Shown here piece after piece: positions 9,223 to 16,964 of a stretch of 64,000 bases of DNA. A model generated the notes under the pieces. That model made no database searches and had not been told where the DNA came from. It saw only the letters and a program-made list of their open reading frames with translations. The stretch covers positions 1,275,409-1,339,408 of the forward strand of contig NZ_CP036264.1 in assembly GCF_008035925.1 (NCBI RefSeq), written 5' to 3'. This DNA comes from Stieleria maiorica. Lineage in GTDB: Bacteria > Planctomycetota > Planctomycetia > Pirellulales > Pirellulaceae. Each line of letters begins with the position of its first letter. Position 1 is the first letter of the stretch. The position numbers and the translations under genes are program-made.

Positions 9223-10666
9223 TTTCTTCCTCCTCCTCATCCTCCTCGGTCTCCAGCGCCGTCAGGTCGACGACCTCGCCGATCGCCAGTGCCAGGCGGC
9301 CCAGGATGGCGAAGTACATGAACACCACGCCGATCGACAGGATCACGCCGATCGCAATGCCCATCGGTGTAGACGGGCACATCACGAAGTAGCCGAACAG
9401 GGCGGCGAACAACAGGCCGGTCGAAAAATAGAACGCCCCCCATTCCTCCTGGCATCGCGTGATGCTCTTGCTGACGTCGGCCGAGAACGGCGAGGTGATC
9501 GATTGCTCGTCCAGCATTGAAAGCAGGATGATCGGAAACGCGGCGTAAATCGAGAACATCACCAACCCCAGCTTGACGACTGGCACGGCACCAAACACCG
9601 TGGCAAACATGTAAGCCGGCCCCACCGCGATCGCCGTCGCCGCGATCACCAACCACAGCGATTCAAACCAGGCGGTCGGGTCCAGCGTCGGCCAGTCTTC
9701 GATCCGTTCGTGTTCGTTGGCCACGCCGAACAGGATCGCGAACCCGCAGGCCACCGTCAGCGTGGTGCCGAGCAAACCGAGCGGAAACATCCCGAGCGCG
9801 AATACCGGGATCGCGACCGTCAATGCCGCGGGAATCCCCAACAAGATCGCCAATCCAAAGAAGTGGCTGATGACGCCCGGGTCCAGAAAGATCCCGAAGA
9901 CCGTCTTGAACCAGCCGACGGTGCTGGGTGCGTCGAATGCCGGTTCGGATTGCCTTTCCTCGGGGTCCCGTTCGGCTTCGCGCAGCAGCTCGTTGGCGCT
10001 TTTCAAAAACGGATCCGCCGGCCGGCCGGACGCGCCCGTTTCGACGAACTGAAACGTCTCGGCGTTATCATTTCGCTGTGGTTGGACCTTCTTACGGGGC
10101 GGCTTGGGGACGCGGACTTCGCTGTAGCAGTCGCCGCACTTGATCGTCTTGCCGGTCTGCTTGGCCTTTGCCGACAGCATGCTGCCGCAAATCGGACACG
10201 TCACTCGGAATTCTTCGTTCGGGTCGATGGTGGCTGCGGATTCGGGCGTCGGCTTGGCCGCCGCGGCAGGTCCGGCGGTGGGGGGTGAGAACTCGTCCAG
10301 CGACGGCAGGTTTGCGAACAGGTCGGCGGGATCCGATTCGGTTTCCGATGTGGCGTCGGTGGGCAGGTCGACGAACGGATTTTCGCCGAACAGTTCGTCG
10401 TCGGTCTCGGTTGAACCGGGGACAGGCGATCGAGATTGGTTCGAAGACGTCGGCTGTGGTGTGCTGCCGGCGGTCGGCGACGGCGGCGCGGGTGACTCGG
10501 CCAGCGTCAGCCAATCCTCGTCCTCCGAGGTCGCGCCGGCTCCGCCCAGGGTGGCCGGGGCAAGGAACTCCTTCAGACAACTCGGGCACTGCACTCGATT
10601 GCCAGCCTGTCCTGATGCGACCGTGACCGCGGAATGGCATTTCGGGCAATGAACGATTTCAGACAT
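9218..10666 (-). CDS. Double zinc-ribbon, multi-pass membrane protein of unknown function
   Basis: The 482-residue protein begins with a zinc ribbon (Cys7, Cys10, Cys27, Cys30: CPKC ... CPSC). A low-complexity acidic/Pro-rich linker follows, then a second ribbon near residues 157-180 (CPICGS ... CGDC). The C-terminal half, from about residue 250, contains around six hydrophobic segments, for example FGLAILLGIPAALTVAIPVF. The protein ends in an unusually acidic tail (ETEEDEEEEET). The layout, cytosolic metal-binding head plus membrane body, is common in planctomycete hypothetical proteins. No enzymatic motif is visible. Confidence 0.82.
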   Translation of the reverse strand: MSEIVHCPKCHSAVTVASGQAGNRVQCPSCLKEFLAPATLGGAGATSEDEDWLTLAESPAPPSPTAGSTPQPTSSNQSRSPVPGSTETDDELFGENPFVDLPTDATSETESDPADLFANLPSLDEFSPPTAGPAAAAKPTPESAATIDPNEEFRVTCPICGSMLSAKAKQTGKTIKCGDCYSEVRVPKPPRKKVQPQRNDNAETFQFVETGASGRPADPFLKSANELLREAERDPEERQSEPAFDAPSTVGWFKTVFGIFLDPGVISHFFGLAILLGIPAALTVAIPVFALGMFPLGLLGTTLTVACGFAILFGVANEHERIEDWPTLDPTAWFESLWLVIAATAIAVGPAYMFATVFGAVPVVKLGLVMFSIYAAFPIILLSMLDEQSITSPFSADVSKSITRCQEEWGAFYFSTGLLFAALFGYFVMCPSTPMGIAIGVILSIGVVFMYFAILGRLALAIGEVVDLTALETEEDEEEEET

Positions 10667-10875
10667 GAACGGCTCGCCAGCGACCGGATCGGCATCGCGT
10701 GAAGGGTGGGGTTGAGAGAACGTCAGCGTCTGTTATCGATTTTATCCCAGCAACCGTGGCGACTTCCAGTCGGTGCTGGGACGCTGCCGCACCGCAGCGT
10801 GCCGCGAAGTACGATGGCCCCCTAACGGGCCGTCGTGCTCAACAACGCCGTCATCCAAACCAGGTGGTCTGTCGC

Positions 10876-10985
10876 CGCTTCGTTTTCGATCGGGCAGAAC
10901 AGTCGCCATCCTCTCCGAGGTCGACGCTGGGCAAAGCTTCGCTTTTTCAGTTCCGCCGAATTCGGAGAGCTCGACGACCCTTGGA
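10876..10985. repeat. Intergenic repeat, copy 2
   Basis: This copy is in inverted orientation to 9118-9222, with about 80% identity by eye. It lies about 210 bases upstream of the start of the membrane protein at 9218-10666. No open frame in it is convincing. Confidence 0.8.
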
Positions 10986-11034
10986 ACGCAGCGTCACGTG
11001 CGAACATTAAGCTGCGGTGGACGACCAAGCGGTC

Positions 11035-11694
11035 CTAGCGCCGCAGCGCCATCTTGACCAGGTTTTCAATCGGCGTGGTCGTAATCGGCCGCACTTGAAC
11101 GCGGTCTCCGGGACGCAGCCCGTAGTCGCTTGTCGGTGCGACGGTGCCGTCGTCGGCAAATTTGATGTCCATCCGCACGCCGGCGATCGAATCGGGCGAC
11201 GGGCGGTAAAGCGTTGCTTGGACGTCGCCGAGTTTCTTGAGAACGCCGGTTTGGGTCAGCAATTCGCTGACAAAAACGCTCTGTTCGCCGGCCGGAAGGG
11301 GCAGCAGTCGGACGGGTTGTTCGTCGCCGGCCACTTGAAGCACGACCGCATTCTGGGCCTTCGCTTCACGGATCTTGTGATACGCTTCCTCGGTCAGGGC
11401 ACCATCACCCGAAACGGAGGTCACCGGCACGGTGCCGTCGAGCATTTGGTACGGGGACGCGTTTTTTGCCGATCCGGGGAACAGCAAGCTCGACGAGGGG
11501 CTCATCAGATCCAATCCTCGCATGGAGGGCAAGGCGGAGCACCCGGTCGAGGCTGCGGTCAACAGGGTTGCCAAGGCTGCAGACGCCAGCGGTCCGCATG
11601 CCAGGGCTTGAAATACCCGTCGGCACCGTGATGGGCGAACCGTGTGTGGGGCCGGTTTCTGCAGTGGGGCAATGTTGCGATCGGGGGCGGTCAT
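11035..11694 (-). CDS. Putative lipoprotein of unknown function
   Basis: The 219-residue protein has an Arg-rich N-terminus, a hydrophobic stretch and a lipobox-like LTAASTGC with Cys at about residue 52. It is probably anchored in a membrane facing the periplasm. The C-terminal region contains a short RPGDRVQVRPI motif, reminiscent of the start of capsule-export/SLBB-type beta domains, but the match is too short to assign a family. An internal start closer to the hydrophobic segment cannot be excluded. It has no close partner on the same strand. Confidence 0.65.
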   Translation of the reverse strand: MTAPDRNIAPLQKPAPHTVRPSRCRRVFQALACGPLASAALATLLTAASTGCSALPSMRGLDLMSPSSSLLFPGSAKNASPYQMLDGTVPVTSVSGDGALTEEAYHKIREAKAQNAVVLQVAGDEQPVRLLPLPAGEQSVFVSELLTQTGVLKKLGDVQATLYRPSPDSIAGVRMDIKFADDGTVAPTSDYGLRPGDRVQVRPITTTPIENLVKMALRR

Positions 11695-12159
11695 GGTCGC
11701 AGGGCTCGGTGGGAGAGTTCGCTCGGTGGACGTGCGCTCGGCGGCAGTGCCGATAGCGCCGGGCCAGTTGTCGGGAAGCCGGTGTCCGAGACGGATTTGC
11801 GTCCGGGAACAGGAGGCTTAGGAAGAGTTTTCGGCCACGCCAGCGGAGATCTTGAGAAATCTGGGCTTTTTCACTCAAGAAAGATTGGTTCGGGATTACT
11901 TCTTTCGCCCAAACCCTTGTGTTTGTATAGTCTTGGCCCTTCGATGTGATTTCGGCGAAAAATGTGCGGACGGGAGCCTTCTGATGCGGGGTTTGCGGGG
12001 CCGTCGCCGGATCAGGCCACATGCCAATTCGGCAAGCACGTCAATTCGGGAGATCTCGCCGATCCACCGTGCGATTACCGACTCGGTACCGGCTGGCGAA
12101 CAAGGCGTCGAAGTCGATAACATCACAACAGCAAACCAACGAACCAACCGGCTGAGGAG
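11695..12159. other. Intergenic region upstream of rpmB, no gene seen
   Basis: No supported coding frame was found. The stretch probably holds the divergent promoters for the lipoprotein gene and rpmB. A short inverted repeat (TCTTGAG ... CTCAAGA) occurs near 11851-11881, and a TATAGT hexamer lies at 11926-11931. Neither is strong enough to call as a site. Confidence 0.4.
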
Positions 12160-12181
12160 CCCCCGCGCGATACGACGGGGG
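12160..12181 (+). promoter_or_regulatory. Hairpin overlapping the rpmB ribosome-binding region
   Basis: CCCCCG (12160-12165) can pair with CGGGGG (12176-12181) across a 10-base loop. The downstream arm runs into the purine-rich GGGGGAAATG just before the rpmB ATG. It could modulate translation of L28; this is inference from position only. Confidence 0.35.
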
Positions 12182-12190
12182 AAATGTGCC

Positions 12191-12457
12191 ATGGCACGAC
12201 AATGTGAAATTTGCGGAAAGAAAGTGCAGATGGGCAACCGCATCGAAACTCGCGGTAAAGCGAAGTATTTGGGCGGTGTCGGTACCAAAATCACCGGAAT
12301 CACGCGTCGCAAGTTTGTCCCCAACCTGCAAAAGGTCCACGTGACCCTGCCCGATGGTGAAAACAAGTCGATGCGTGTTTGCGTTCAATGCATCCGCAGC
12401 GGTTCGATCCGCAAACGCGTCCGAACCAAACCGTTTGACGTCAGCGGCGCCAAATAG
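12191..12457 (+). CDS. rpmB: Large ribosomal subunit protein bL28
   Basis: The 88-residue protein matches bL28 throughout: an N-terminal MARQCEICGKK, then NRIETRGKAKYLGGVG, TRRKFVPNLQKVHV and a C-terminal Lys/Arg-rich end. CEIC and CVQC form a four-cysteine zinc site, the 'C+' form of L28. The open frame extends far upstream, but the ATG at 12191 after GGGGGAAATG gives the family N-terminus. gatC follows 18 bases later on the same strand. Confidence 0.96.
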   Translation: MARQCEICGKKVQMGNRIETRGKAKYLGGVGTKITGITRRKFVPNLQKVHVTLPDGENKSMRVCVQCIRSGSIRKRVRTKPFDVSGAK

Positions 12458-12475
12458 TTTTAGCGCGAGGAAGCC

Positions 12476-12763
12476 ATGGCACTCTCGGCAGATGACGTCC
12501 GCAAGCTGGCCCTGCTTGCGCGGCTAGAGATTTCCGACCAAGAGGTCGAGCATCTCGGTCCGCAGCTGGAGAGCATTCTCGGCTTTGTCGCCAAGCTGTC
12601 CGAGTTGGACACCGATGACGTCGAGCCGATGACGACGGCGTTGGACGTGGACAACCGTTGGCGGCCCGACACGCTGGTGCAGGGCTTGGATCGCGCCGCC
12701 GCCTTGGCCAATGCCCCGGCGGCGGACGAAGAGTGTTTCCGCGTGCCGCCCGTGCTCGGGTGA
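12476..12763 (+). CDS. gatC: Asp-tRNA(Asn)/Glu-tRNA(Gln) amidotransferase subunit GatC
   Basis: The 95-residue protein is the small stabilising subunit of the GatCAB transamidosome that amidates mischarged tRNAs. It has the family layout: N-terminal VRKLALLARLEISDQEVEHL, a helix ILGFVAKLSELDTDDVEPM, and a C-terminal peptide ending in FRVPPVLG (compare 'FRVPKVL'). A GAGGAAG-type ribosome binding site precedes the ATG. It is probably co-transcribed with rpmB. gatA and gatB are not in the window. Confidence 0.95.
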   Translation: MALSADDVRKLALLARLEISDQEVEHLGPQLESILGFVAKLSELDTDDVEPMTTALDVDNRWRPDTLVQGLDRAAALANAPAADEECFRVPPVLG

Positions 12764-12772
12764 CATCATCCC

Positions 12773-12995
12773 GGTAGCGGAATTCGCCAACGGCTTGTTG
12801 ATTATCCGACACGCCAATTCTTGCGCAATGATCCCAGCCCGACGCGTGAGCGAGGGACGCCACGTTGCCCCTCGCTCACGCGTCGGGCTAACATAGGCAC
12901 CTTGCCTTGGGGGAAATCAACAAAGCGCCGAGAATTTCGCTCGCCGGCTGCGCATCCGCCGGTCCGCGCCGAAAGCCTTCGCGGCTTCCGCTACC
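12773..12995. repeat. GGTAGCGGAA-bounded intergenic repeat, copy A (with nested hairpin)
   Basis: It begins GGTAGCGGAATTCGCC and ends GAAAGCCTTCGCGGCTTCCGCTAC, the same ends seen at 15571-15694 and 29848-29928. The termini are inverted copies of each other (GTAGCGGAA / TTCCGCTAC). This copy is longer because a perfect hairpin element sits inside it. Confidence 0.7.
12836..12889. repeat. Perfect 21-bp-stem hairpin nested in copy A
   Basis: AGCCCGACGCGTGAGCGAGG plus one G (12836-12856) is exactly inverted at 12869-12889, with a 12-base loop. No T-run follows, so it does not look like an intrinsic terminator. It resembles REP-like elements scattered in Rhodopirellula-type genomes. Confidence 0.85.
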
Positions 12996-13014
12996 GATCA
13001 GGCTCACCCGGCAT

Positions 13015-13887
13015 TCAATAGAAATTGTACGCCGAATTGTTGGGGTCGAAGTCTGCGTCGGTCAGCCCGACATTCAGCTTCAGGTTCAAGTAGTTGTACT
13101 CTTCGATCACCGAAAGCTTGGTTTCATTCGCCTTCGGCCAATCGTAGGCGACGTAGCGGATCGGCACGTTCAGCTCTTCGTCCATGTACACCTTGGCCTG
13201 GTAGAACAGCAGGTCGGGGCGCGGCGTGGGCTGGGTGACCGTCAGCAACATGCAGGGGCGGTCGTTGACTTTGATGCCCCGTCGGAGTTCCGCTTTGACG
13301 TCGGGCAATTGCTTGGCCTGTTCGCCTCGCTCGATCAATTTGACCAGCAGATTTTCCAGTCCGATCTCCGTCATCGGGTAGCGTTGGCCGCGCATGGCCA
13401 ACGTTCCGGTCGGCGGCAAGTTGACCGTCGGCAAGAAGCGGCCTTTGAATCCGCCTTCGTGTGCGATCAGGTTGCCGTTGTTGCGGCCTTCGACGTACAG
13501 CACTTCGCGGCCCTTGATGCTGGCCGGTTTGACAAAGCTCAAGTAAACGCTGAGCGGTTGGACGACTTGGTTGTCGACGACCTTGCGACAGCGAATCTTG
13601 GCCGACATGTATTCGTGCGGCCCGAGCGTGTCGCCGATCCGCTCGCGTTTGATCAGCAACGCGGTGTAGTCGTTGATCGTTTGTCGGCAGTTCACCAAGC
13701 TCCTCCGGGCCCGCAACAGTGCTTCGTCCAGCGGCTGGAGTTTCACCGAGGGGGCTGGAGCCAGGCTGGCCGCATTGGCGACGCGGTGGACCGGTTCAAC
13801 CAAGTTTGGCGGCGTGGCGAACGATTGTTCGGCGGCAGACGTGGCTGCCAGTGAGCCCAGAAGGGCGAGAAAATGACGTCGTTGCAT
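13015..13887 (-). CDS. DUF1571 family exported protein
   Basis: The 290-residue protein starts at an ATG at 13887 with a strong AAGGAAG ribosome binding site; the longer open frame upstream is ignored. The N-terminus MQRRHFLALLGSLAATSAA is a twin-arginine-type export signal, so the protein probably acts in the periplasm. The body carries the DUF1571 pattern: INDYTALLIKRERI, PLSVYLSFVKPASIKGREVLYVEG, and a C-terminal RYVAYDWPKA ... YNYLNLKLNVGLTDADFDPNN. The family is frequent in planctomycetes and has no established biochemical function; the fold may be lipoprotein-carrier-like (inference). Confidence 0.88.
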   Translation of the reverse strand: MQRRHFLALLGSLAATSAAEQSFATPPNLVEPVHRVANAASLAPAPSVKLQPLDEALLRARRSLVNCRQTINDYTALLIKRERIGDTLGPHEYMSAKIRCRKVVDNQVVQPLSVYLSFVKPASIKGREVLYVEGRNNGNLIAHEGGFKGRFLPTVNLPPTGTLAMRGQRYPMTEIGLENLLVKLIERGEQAKQLPDVKAELRRGIKVNDRPCMLLTVTQPTPRPDLLFYQAKVYMDEELNVPIRYVAYDWPKANETKLSVIEEYNYLNLKLNVGLTDADFDPNNSAYNFY

Positions 13888-14420
13888 CTTGATTGCTTCC
13901 TTGCGCGTGCGTCGGACGACCGGGGAAAAAGGACGGCCTTGGTGAGTCGTATCGCCGCAGATGCTACGTGAAGATGAGGAGTTTCCAGGGCAGACGTTCA
14001 TCCGGAGCAACCCTCGCAACCGGTTCCGGGCGTTGTGACCGGATCAATGCGGTCAGGTTAAACGAACAGGGATTCGCCAGCTGAAATCGCGTCCGGCGGT
14101 GCGTGTGCCGTGGCCGAATCCACTGATAGCGAAAGAGTCGACATTCTCGCCAGATCAATCCGGTTTTCGCTCAAGTCGCCGGGGGCTGCTGTCGGGCTCA
14201 CGTGCCCACATCATTCTGCCCTGGATCATTCTGCCATCACTCCCCTGGCTTCCACCGCCGAGACGGGACGTCGTGGCAGCTGGAGGGGTAGGAAGATTTC
14301 GGAGGTAGGAAGATGGGCTAAATCGAATAGGTGATGCGTTTCATCGTTACTCCTAAGATTCGTTCACGTTTTCGTTCGTGCAATTTTGGCGTTTTTGATC
14401 CCGCTAGCCGCGGTTGGGAT
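13888..14420. other. Intergenic region with short purine-rich repeats, no gene seen
   Basis: No coding frame is convincing. Between 14208 and 14320 there are two ATCATTCTGCC units on the plus strand and then GGTAGGAAGATTTCGGAGG followed by TAGGAAGATGG. These belong to the degenerate purine-rich repeat family also seen near 20.5, 40.5 and 46.3 kb. The palindromic GATGCGTTTCATC lies at about 14334. Confidence 0.5.
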
Positions 14421-14536
14421 CAGCCGTTTGGCGCCAGCCTACGGGCCTCCATCGACACGGGCCTCCATCGACACGGGCCTCCATCGACACGGGCCTCCAT
14501 CGACACGGGGGCCCGAACGCTTGCGCGAATCGGCTG
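14421..14536. repeat. Imperfect inverted repeat with tandem repeats in the loop
   Basis: The left arm CAGCCGTTTGGCGCCAGCCT and the right arm ending GCGCGAATCGGCTG are imperfect inverted copies, belonging to the same family as 16656-16733. The loop is occupied by four 16-bp tandem repeats. Confidence 0.7.
14443..14506 (+). repeat. Four exact 16-bp tandem repeats
   Basis: GGGCCTCCATCGACAC is repeated four times without a mismatch. A single related sequence, ACGGGCCTCCATCGA, occurs near 45672. Confidence 0.95.
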
Positions 14537-14600
14537 GTATCACTCGTGTTTCGTCGCCCGTTGGCTGCTGCACATGCCAGACACCTCCTCCGGTGATTCC

Positions 14601-14652
14601 CAGGGCCTGCGCTCCCAGGGCCTGCGCTCCCAGGGCCTGCGCTCCCAGGGCC
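14601..14652 (+). repeat. 15-bp tandem repeats upstream of hemQ
   Basis: CAGGGCCTGCGCTCC is repeated three times exactly, followed by a partial fourth unit. The array lies about 85 bases upstream of the hemQ start. Confidence 0.92.
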
Positions 14653-14735
14653 ATGGGCGCCGGGGGGAAAGCGGGGATAATGCACCGCACTTCGACTCGC
14701 CTTCCCCCCGCTCGCTCTGATCGCGTTTTTTGCTT

Positions 14736-15575
14736 ATGTCCGGTCGTCCCAACCCCCACGCCGCCCCGCTGCCCGAGCCTTCGACTGTCCCCGAAAACGG
14801 ATGGCATTGCGGTCATTTTTTCTATCGCTTTCGTCGCGAAGCGATGGCGGCGCCGCTCTCGTCGGAGTGTGTTAGTCAGTTCGCCGCGGCGCTTGCTCCG
14901 TCCGGTGATGCCGCACCCGAGCGTCTGGCCAGCTATTGGATCAGCGGTCACGGCGCCGACTTCGGCATCATGGTCATGGATCCGGATCCGGCGAAAGTCG
15001 ATGCGGTGCACCAGTCGTTGGTCGCGCCCCCGCTGGGGCAATTCGTCGAAGCTGTCTGGTCCTTCGTTTCGATCAGCGAAGTCAGCGAGTACGTTCCGAC
15101 GATCGAGCGGTTTCGCGATCGATTGATCGCCGAAGGGGCCGATCCCGACTCGGATGAGCTCAAGGCCAAGGTGGGGGCCTATGAGCGTCGGTTGCCGATG
15201 ATGAACGAACAGCGGTTGCGTCCGGAGTTCCCCGAGTGGCCAGCGGCGTGTTTCTATCCGATGAACAAGAGTCGTGTCCCGGGTGCCAACTGGTTCACCG
15301 AGCCGTTCAGCAGCCGTAATGCCATGATGGCCGAGCACGCGCAAAGCGGCATCGCGTTCGCCGGCAAGGTGTCTCAGCTGATCACCGTCGGCGTCGGTCT
15401 TGACGACTGGGAATGGATGGTCACGCTGTGGGCACGCAACCCGGACTACTTGAAGGACATCGTCTACAAGATGCGATTCGACGTCGCCAGCGCCAAGTAC
15501 GCGGAGTTCGGTCCCTTCTACGTCGGCTATCGAGCCGCCGCCGACGAGATCCTGGATCACTGCAAAGTCCGGTAG
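14736..15575 (+). CDS. hemQ: HemQ coproheme decarboxylase (chlorite-dismutase family)
   Basis: The 279-residue protein belongs to the chlorite-dismutase fold family. The FYPMNKSR motif holds the tyrosine expected to act in oxidative decarboxylation of coproheme III. Other matching segments are GWHCGHFFYRFRR, WSFVSISEVSEY and ITVGVGLDDWEWMVTLWA near the haem ligand region, plus the C-terminal YAEFGPFYVGY. This is the last step of the coproporphyrin-dependent haem route. The ATG at 14736 is chosen over a TTG two codons upstream. The stop codon TAG falls inside the left end of a repeat element (GGTAGCGGAA). Confidence 0.93.
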   Translation: MSGRPNPHAAPLPEPSTVPENGWHCGHFFYRFRREAMAAPLSSECVSQFAAALAPSGDAAPERLASYWISGHGADFGIMVMDPDPAKVDAVHQSLVAPPLGQFVEAVWSFVSISEVSEYVPTIERFRDRLIAEGADPDSDELKAKVGAYERRLPMMNEQRLRPEFPEWPAACFYPMNKSRVPGANWFTEPFSSRNAMMAEHAQSGIAFAGKVSQLITVGVGLDDWEWMVTLWARNPDYLKDIVYKMRFDVASAKYAEFGPFYVGYRAAADEILDHCKVR

Positions 15576-15694
15576 CGGAACTCGCCGAGAGTTTCGCACG
15601 TGGCAAAGTCTGGTAGCGGAACTCGCCGAGAGTTTCGCACGTGGCGGCGACGGCGCGCTGCGCAGGAGCCGAAAGCCTTGGCGGCTTCCGCTAC
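15571..15694. repeat. GGTAGCGGAA-bounded repeat, copy B
   Basis: It fills the hemQ-purC gap entirely. The left end is duplicated in tandem with a 41-bp period (GGTAGCGGAACTCGCCGAGA at 15571 and 15612). The right end is GAAAGCCTTGGCGGCTTCCG plus CTAC. The inverted termini each contain TAG on the outgoing strand and supply the stop codons of hemQ (15573-15575) and purC (15691-15693). Confidence 0.85.
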
Positions 15695-16629
15695 GACAAC
15701 CGCTCGAACGCTTCGCGGTACTTCGCCGCGGTTTGGCGGATGATGTCATCGGGCAGCGTCGGCGGGTCGCTTTGTTTGTCCCAGCCGCACTGCGAGAGCC
15801 ACTCGCGGACGAATTGTTTGTCGAACGAGGGCTGGGCGGCGCCGGGGGCATAGACCGCTTCGTCCCAGAACCGCGACGAGTCCGGCGTCAGGACTTCGTC
15901 GATCAACACGATCTCGCCGTCGACCAGACCGAATTCAAATTTGGTGTCCGCGATCAGGATGCCACGCGAGCGGGCATGGTCGGCCGCCGCCGAATAGATC
16001 TTCAGCGTCTCCGTTCTCAACTGCAGCGCGAGGTCGCTGCCCAAGTCGGCGATCATCCGTCCGATGCTGACGTTCTCGTCATGGCCTTCTTCGGCCTTGG
16101 TTGCCGGAGTGAAGATCGGTTCGGGCAGCTTGTCGCATTGCCGCAGTCCCGGTGGCAGCTTGTTGCCGCAAACCTCGCCGGTCTCTTGGTATTCCCGCCA
16201 TCCGCTGCCTTCCAGATAGCCTCGCGCGACGCATTCGAACGGCACGACCTCGGCTTTCTCGACCACCATGATCCGGCCTTCCAGCGGGCCGGTCTCGAAC
16301 TTGGCCGACAACTCCGACGGGATCGAGGTGGATTTCAAGTGATGCCGCACGCCCAAGTGGTTGAACCAGAACGCGCTCATCTGCGTCAGCAAGCGGCCTT
16401 TGTCGGGGATGCCGCAGGGCAGGATGAAGTCGAACGCGCTGATGCGATCGGTGCTGACGACCAGCAAGCTCTCCCCCAGGTCGTACAGATCACGAACCTT
16501 GCCGCTCTTTCGTGGTAGCGGCAGATTCGTCTTCAGAAGCGCGCCGGCATCGTCGAAGTCGTACAACGGGTCGGTCCTCGGTTCGGCGGACTGCGTCACG
16601 GTGATTCTTGGGGGTTGGGGTGATGGCAT
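15691..16629 (-). CDS. purC: Phosphoribosylaminoimidazole-succinocarboxamide synthase
   Basis: The 312-residue cytosolic enzyme ligates aspartate to CAIR in purine synthesis. It has the longer eukaryote/planctomycete-like form. Motifs include RKSGKVRDLYDLGESLLVVSTD, DRISAFDFILPCGIPDKGRLL (split over adjacent segments), VECVARGYLEGSGWREYQ-like, KFEFGLVDGEIVLIDEVLTPDSSRFW and a C-terminal FDKQFVREWL. It starts at the ATG at 16629 and is convergent with hemQ; its stop lies within the repeat between them. Confidence 0.95.
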   Translation of the reverse strand: MPSPQPPRITVTQSAEPRTDPLYDFDDAGALLKTNLPLPRKSGKVRDLYDLGESLLVVSTDRISAFDFILPCGIPDKGRLLTQMSAFWFNHLGVRHHLKSTSIPSELSAKFETGPLEGRIMVVEKAEVVPFECVARGYLEGSGWREYQETGEVCGNKLPPGLRQCDKLPEPIFTPATKAEEGHDENVSIGRMIADLGSDLALQLRTETLKIYSAAADHARSRGILIADTKFEFGLVDGEIVLIDEVLTPDSSRFWDEAVYAPGAAQPSFDKQFVREWLSQCGWDKQSDPPTLPDDIIRQTAAKYREAFERLS

Positions 16630-16655
16630 CGCCGTTGACGGCCTGGTGATTTAAT

Positions 16656-16733
16656 CAGCCGTATGGCGCGAGCCTACGGGCCCCAGTGCGTTTTCTTGGC
16701 ATTGGTGGCCCGTACGCTAGCGCGAAACGGCTG
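16656..16733. repeat. Imperfect inverted repeat (CAGCCG...CGGCTG family)
   Basis: CAGCCGTATGGCGCGAGCCT, ACGGGCC, a 24-base loop, then GGCCCGT and ACGCTAGCGCGAAACGGCTG. The arms pair over about 27 bases with a few mismatches. Related elements are at 14421, 23159 and 31155. The remaining bases up to the next gene (16734-16964) hold no recognised feature. Confidence 0.8.
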
Positions 16734-16964
16734 AGCCCTCGTGTGATCGGAATAAACCGACAGGCCGTCGATCGGTTTCGACGGACCTGTCACAAGGCGA
16801 TTCAGTTATTGTCGAGAATCCGACGCCGATCACAACCAGTGGAAATCCGCCGTGCTCGCAAGCGACACAATCAGTCGGTAAACTGTGGGCCGATCTGGAT
16901 TCAGCCGGTCCGGATTCTGTCAATTGCGTCTTTTATCCCGCAACCGGATTGTTTGGCCCGCACC

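Noticed and set aside
12836-12889. Possible intrinsic terminator after gatC
   Set aside because: The stem is perfect but no T-run follows on either side; classed as a REP-like repeat.
14331-14720. Open frames through the tandem arrays upstream of hemQ
   Set aside because: They consist mostly of translated 15- and 16-bp repeats (e.g. repeated ASIDTG and SQGLR units) and lack a start site or any family match.
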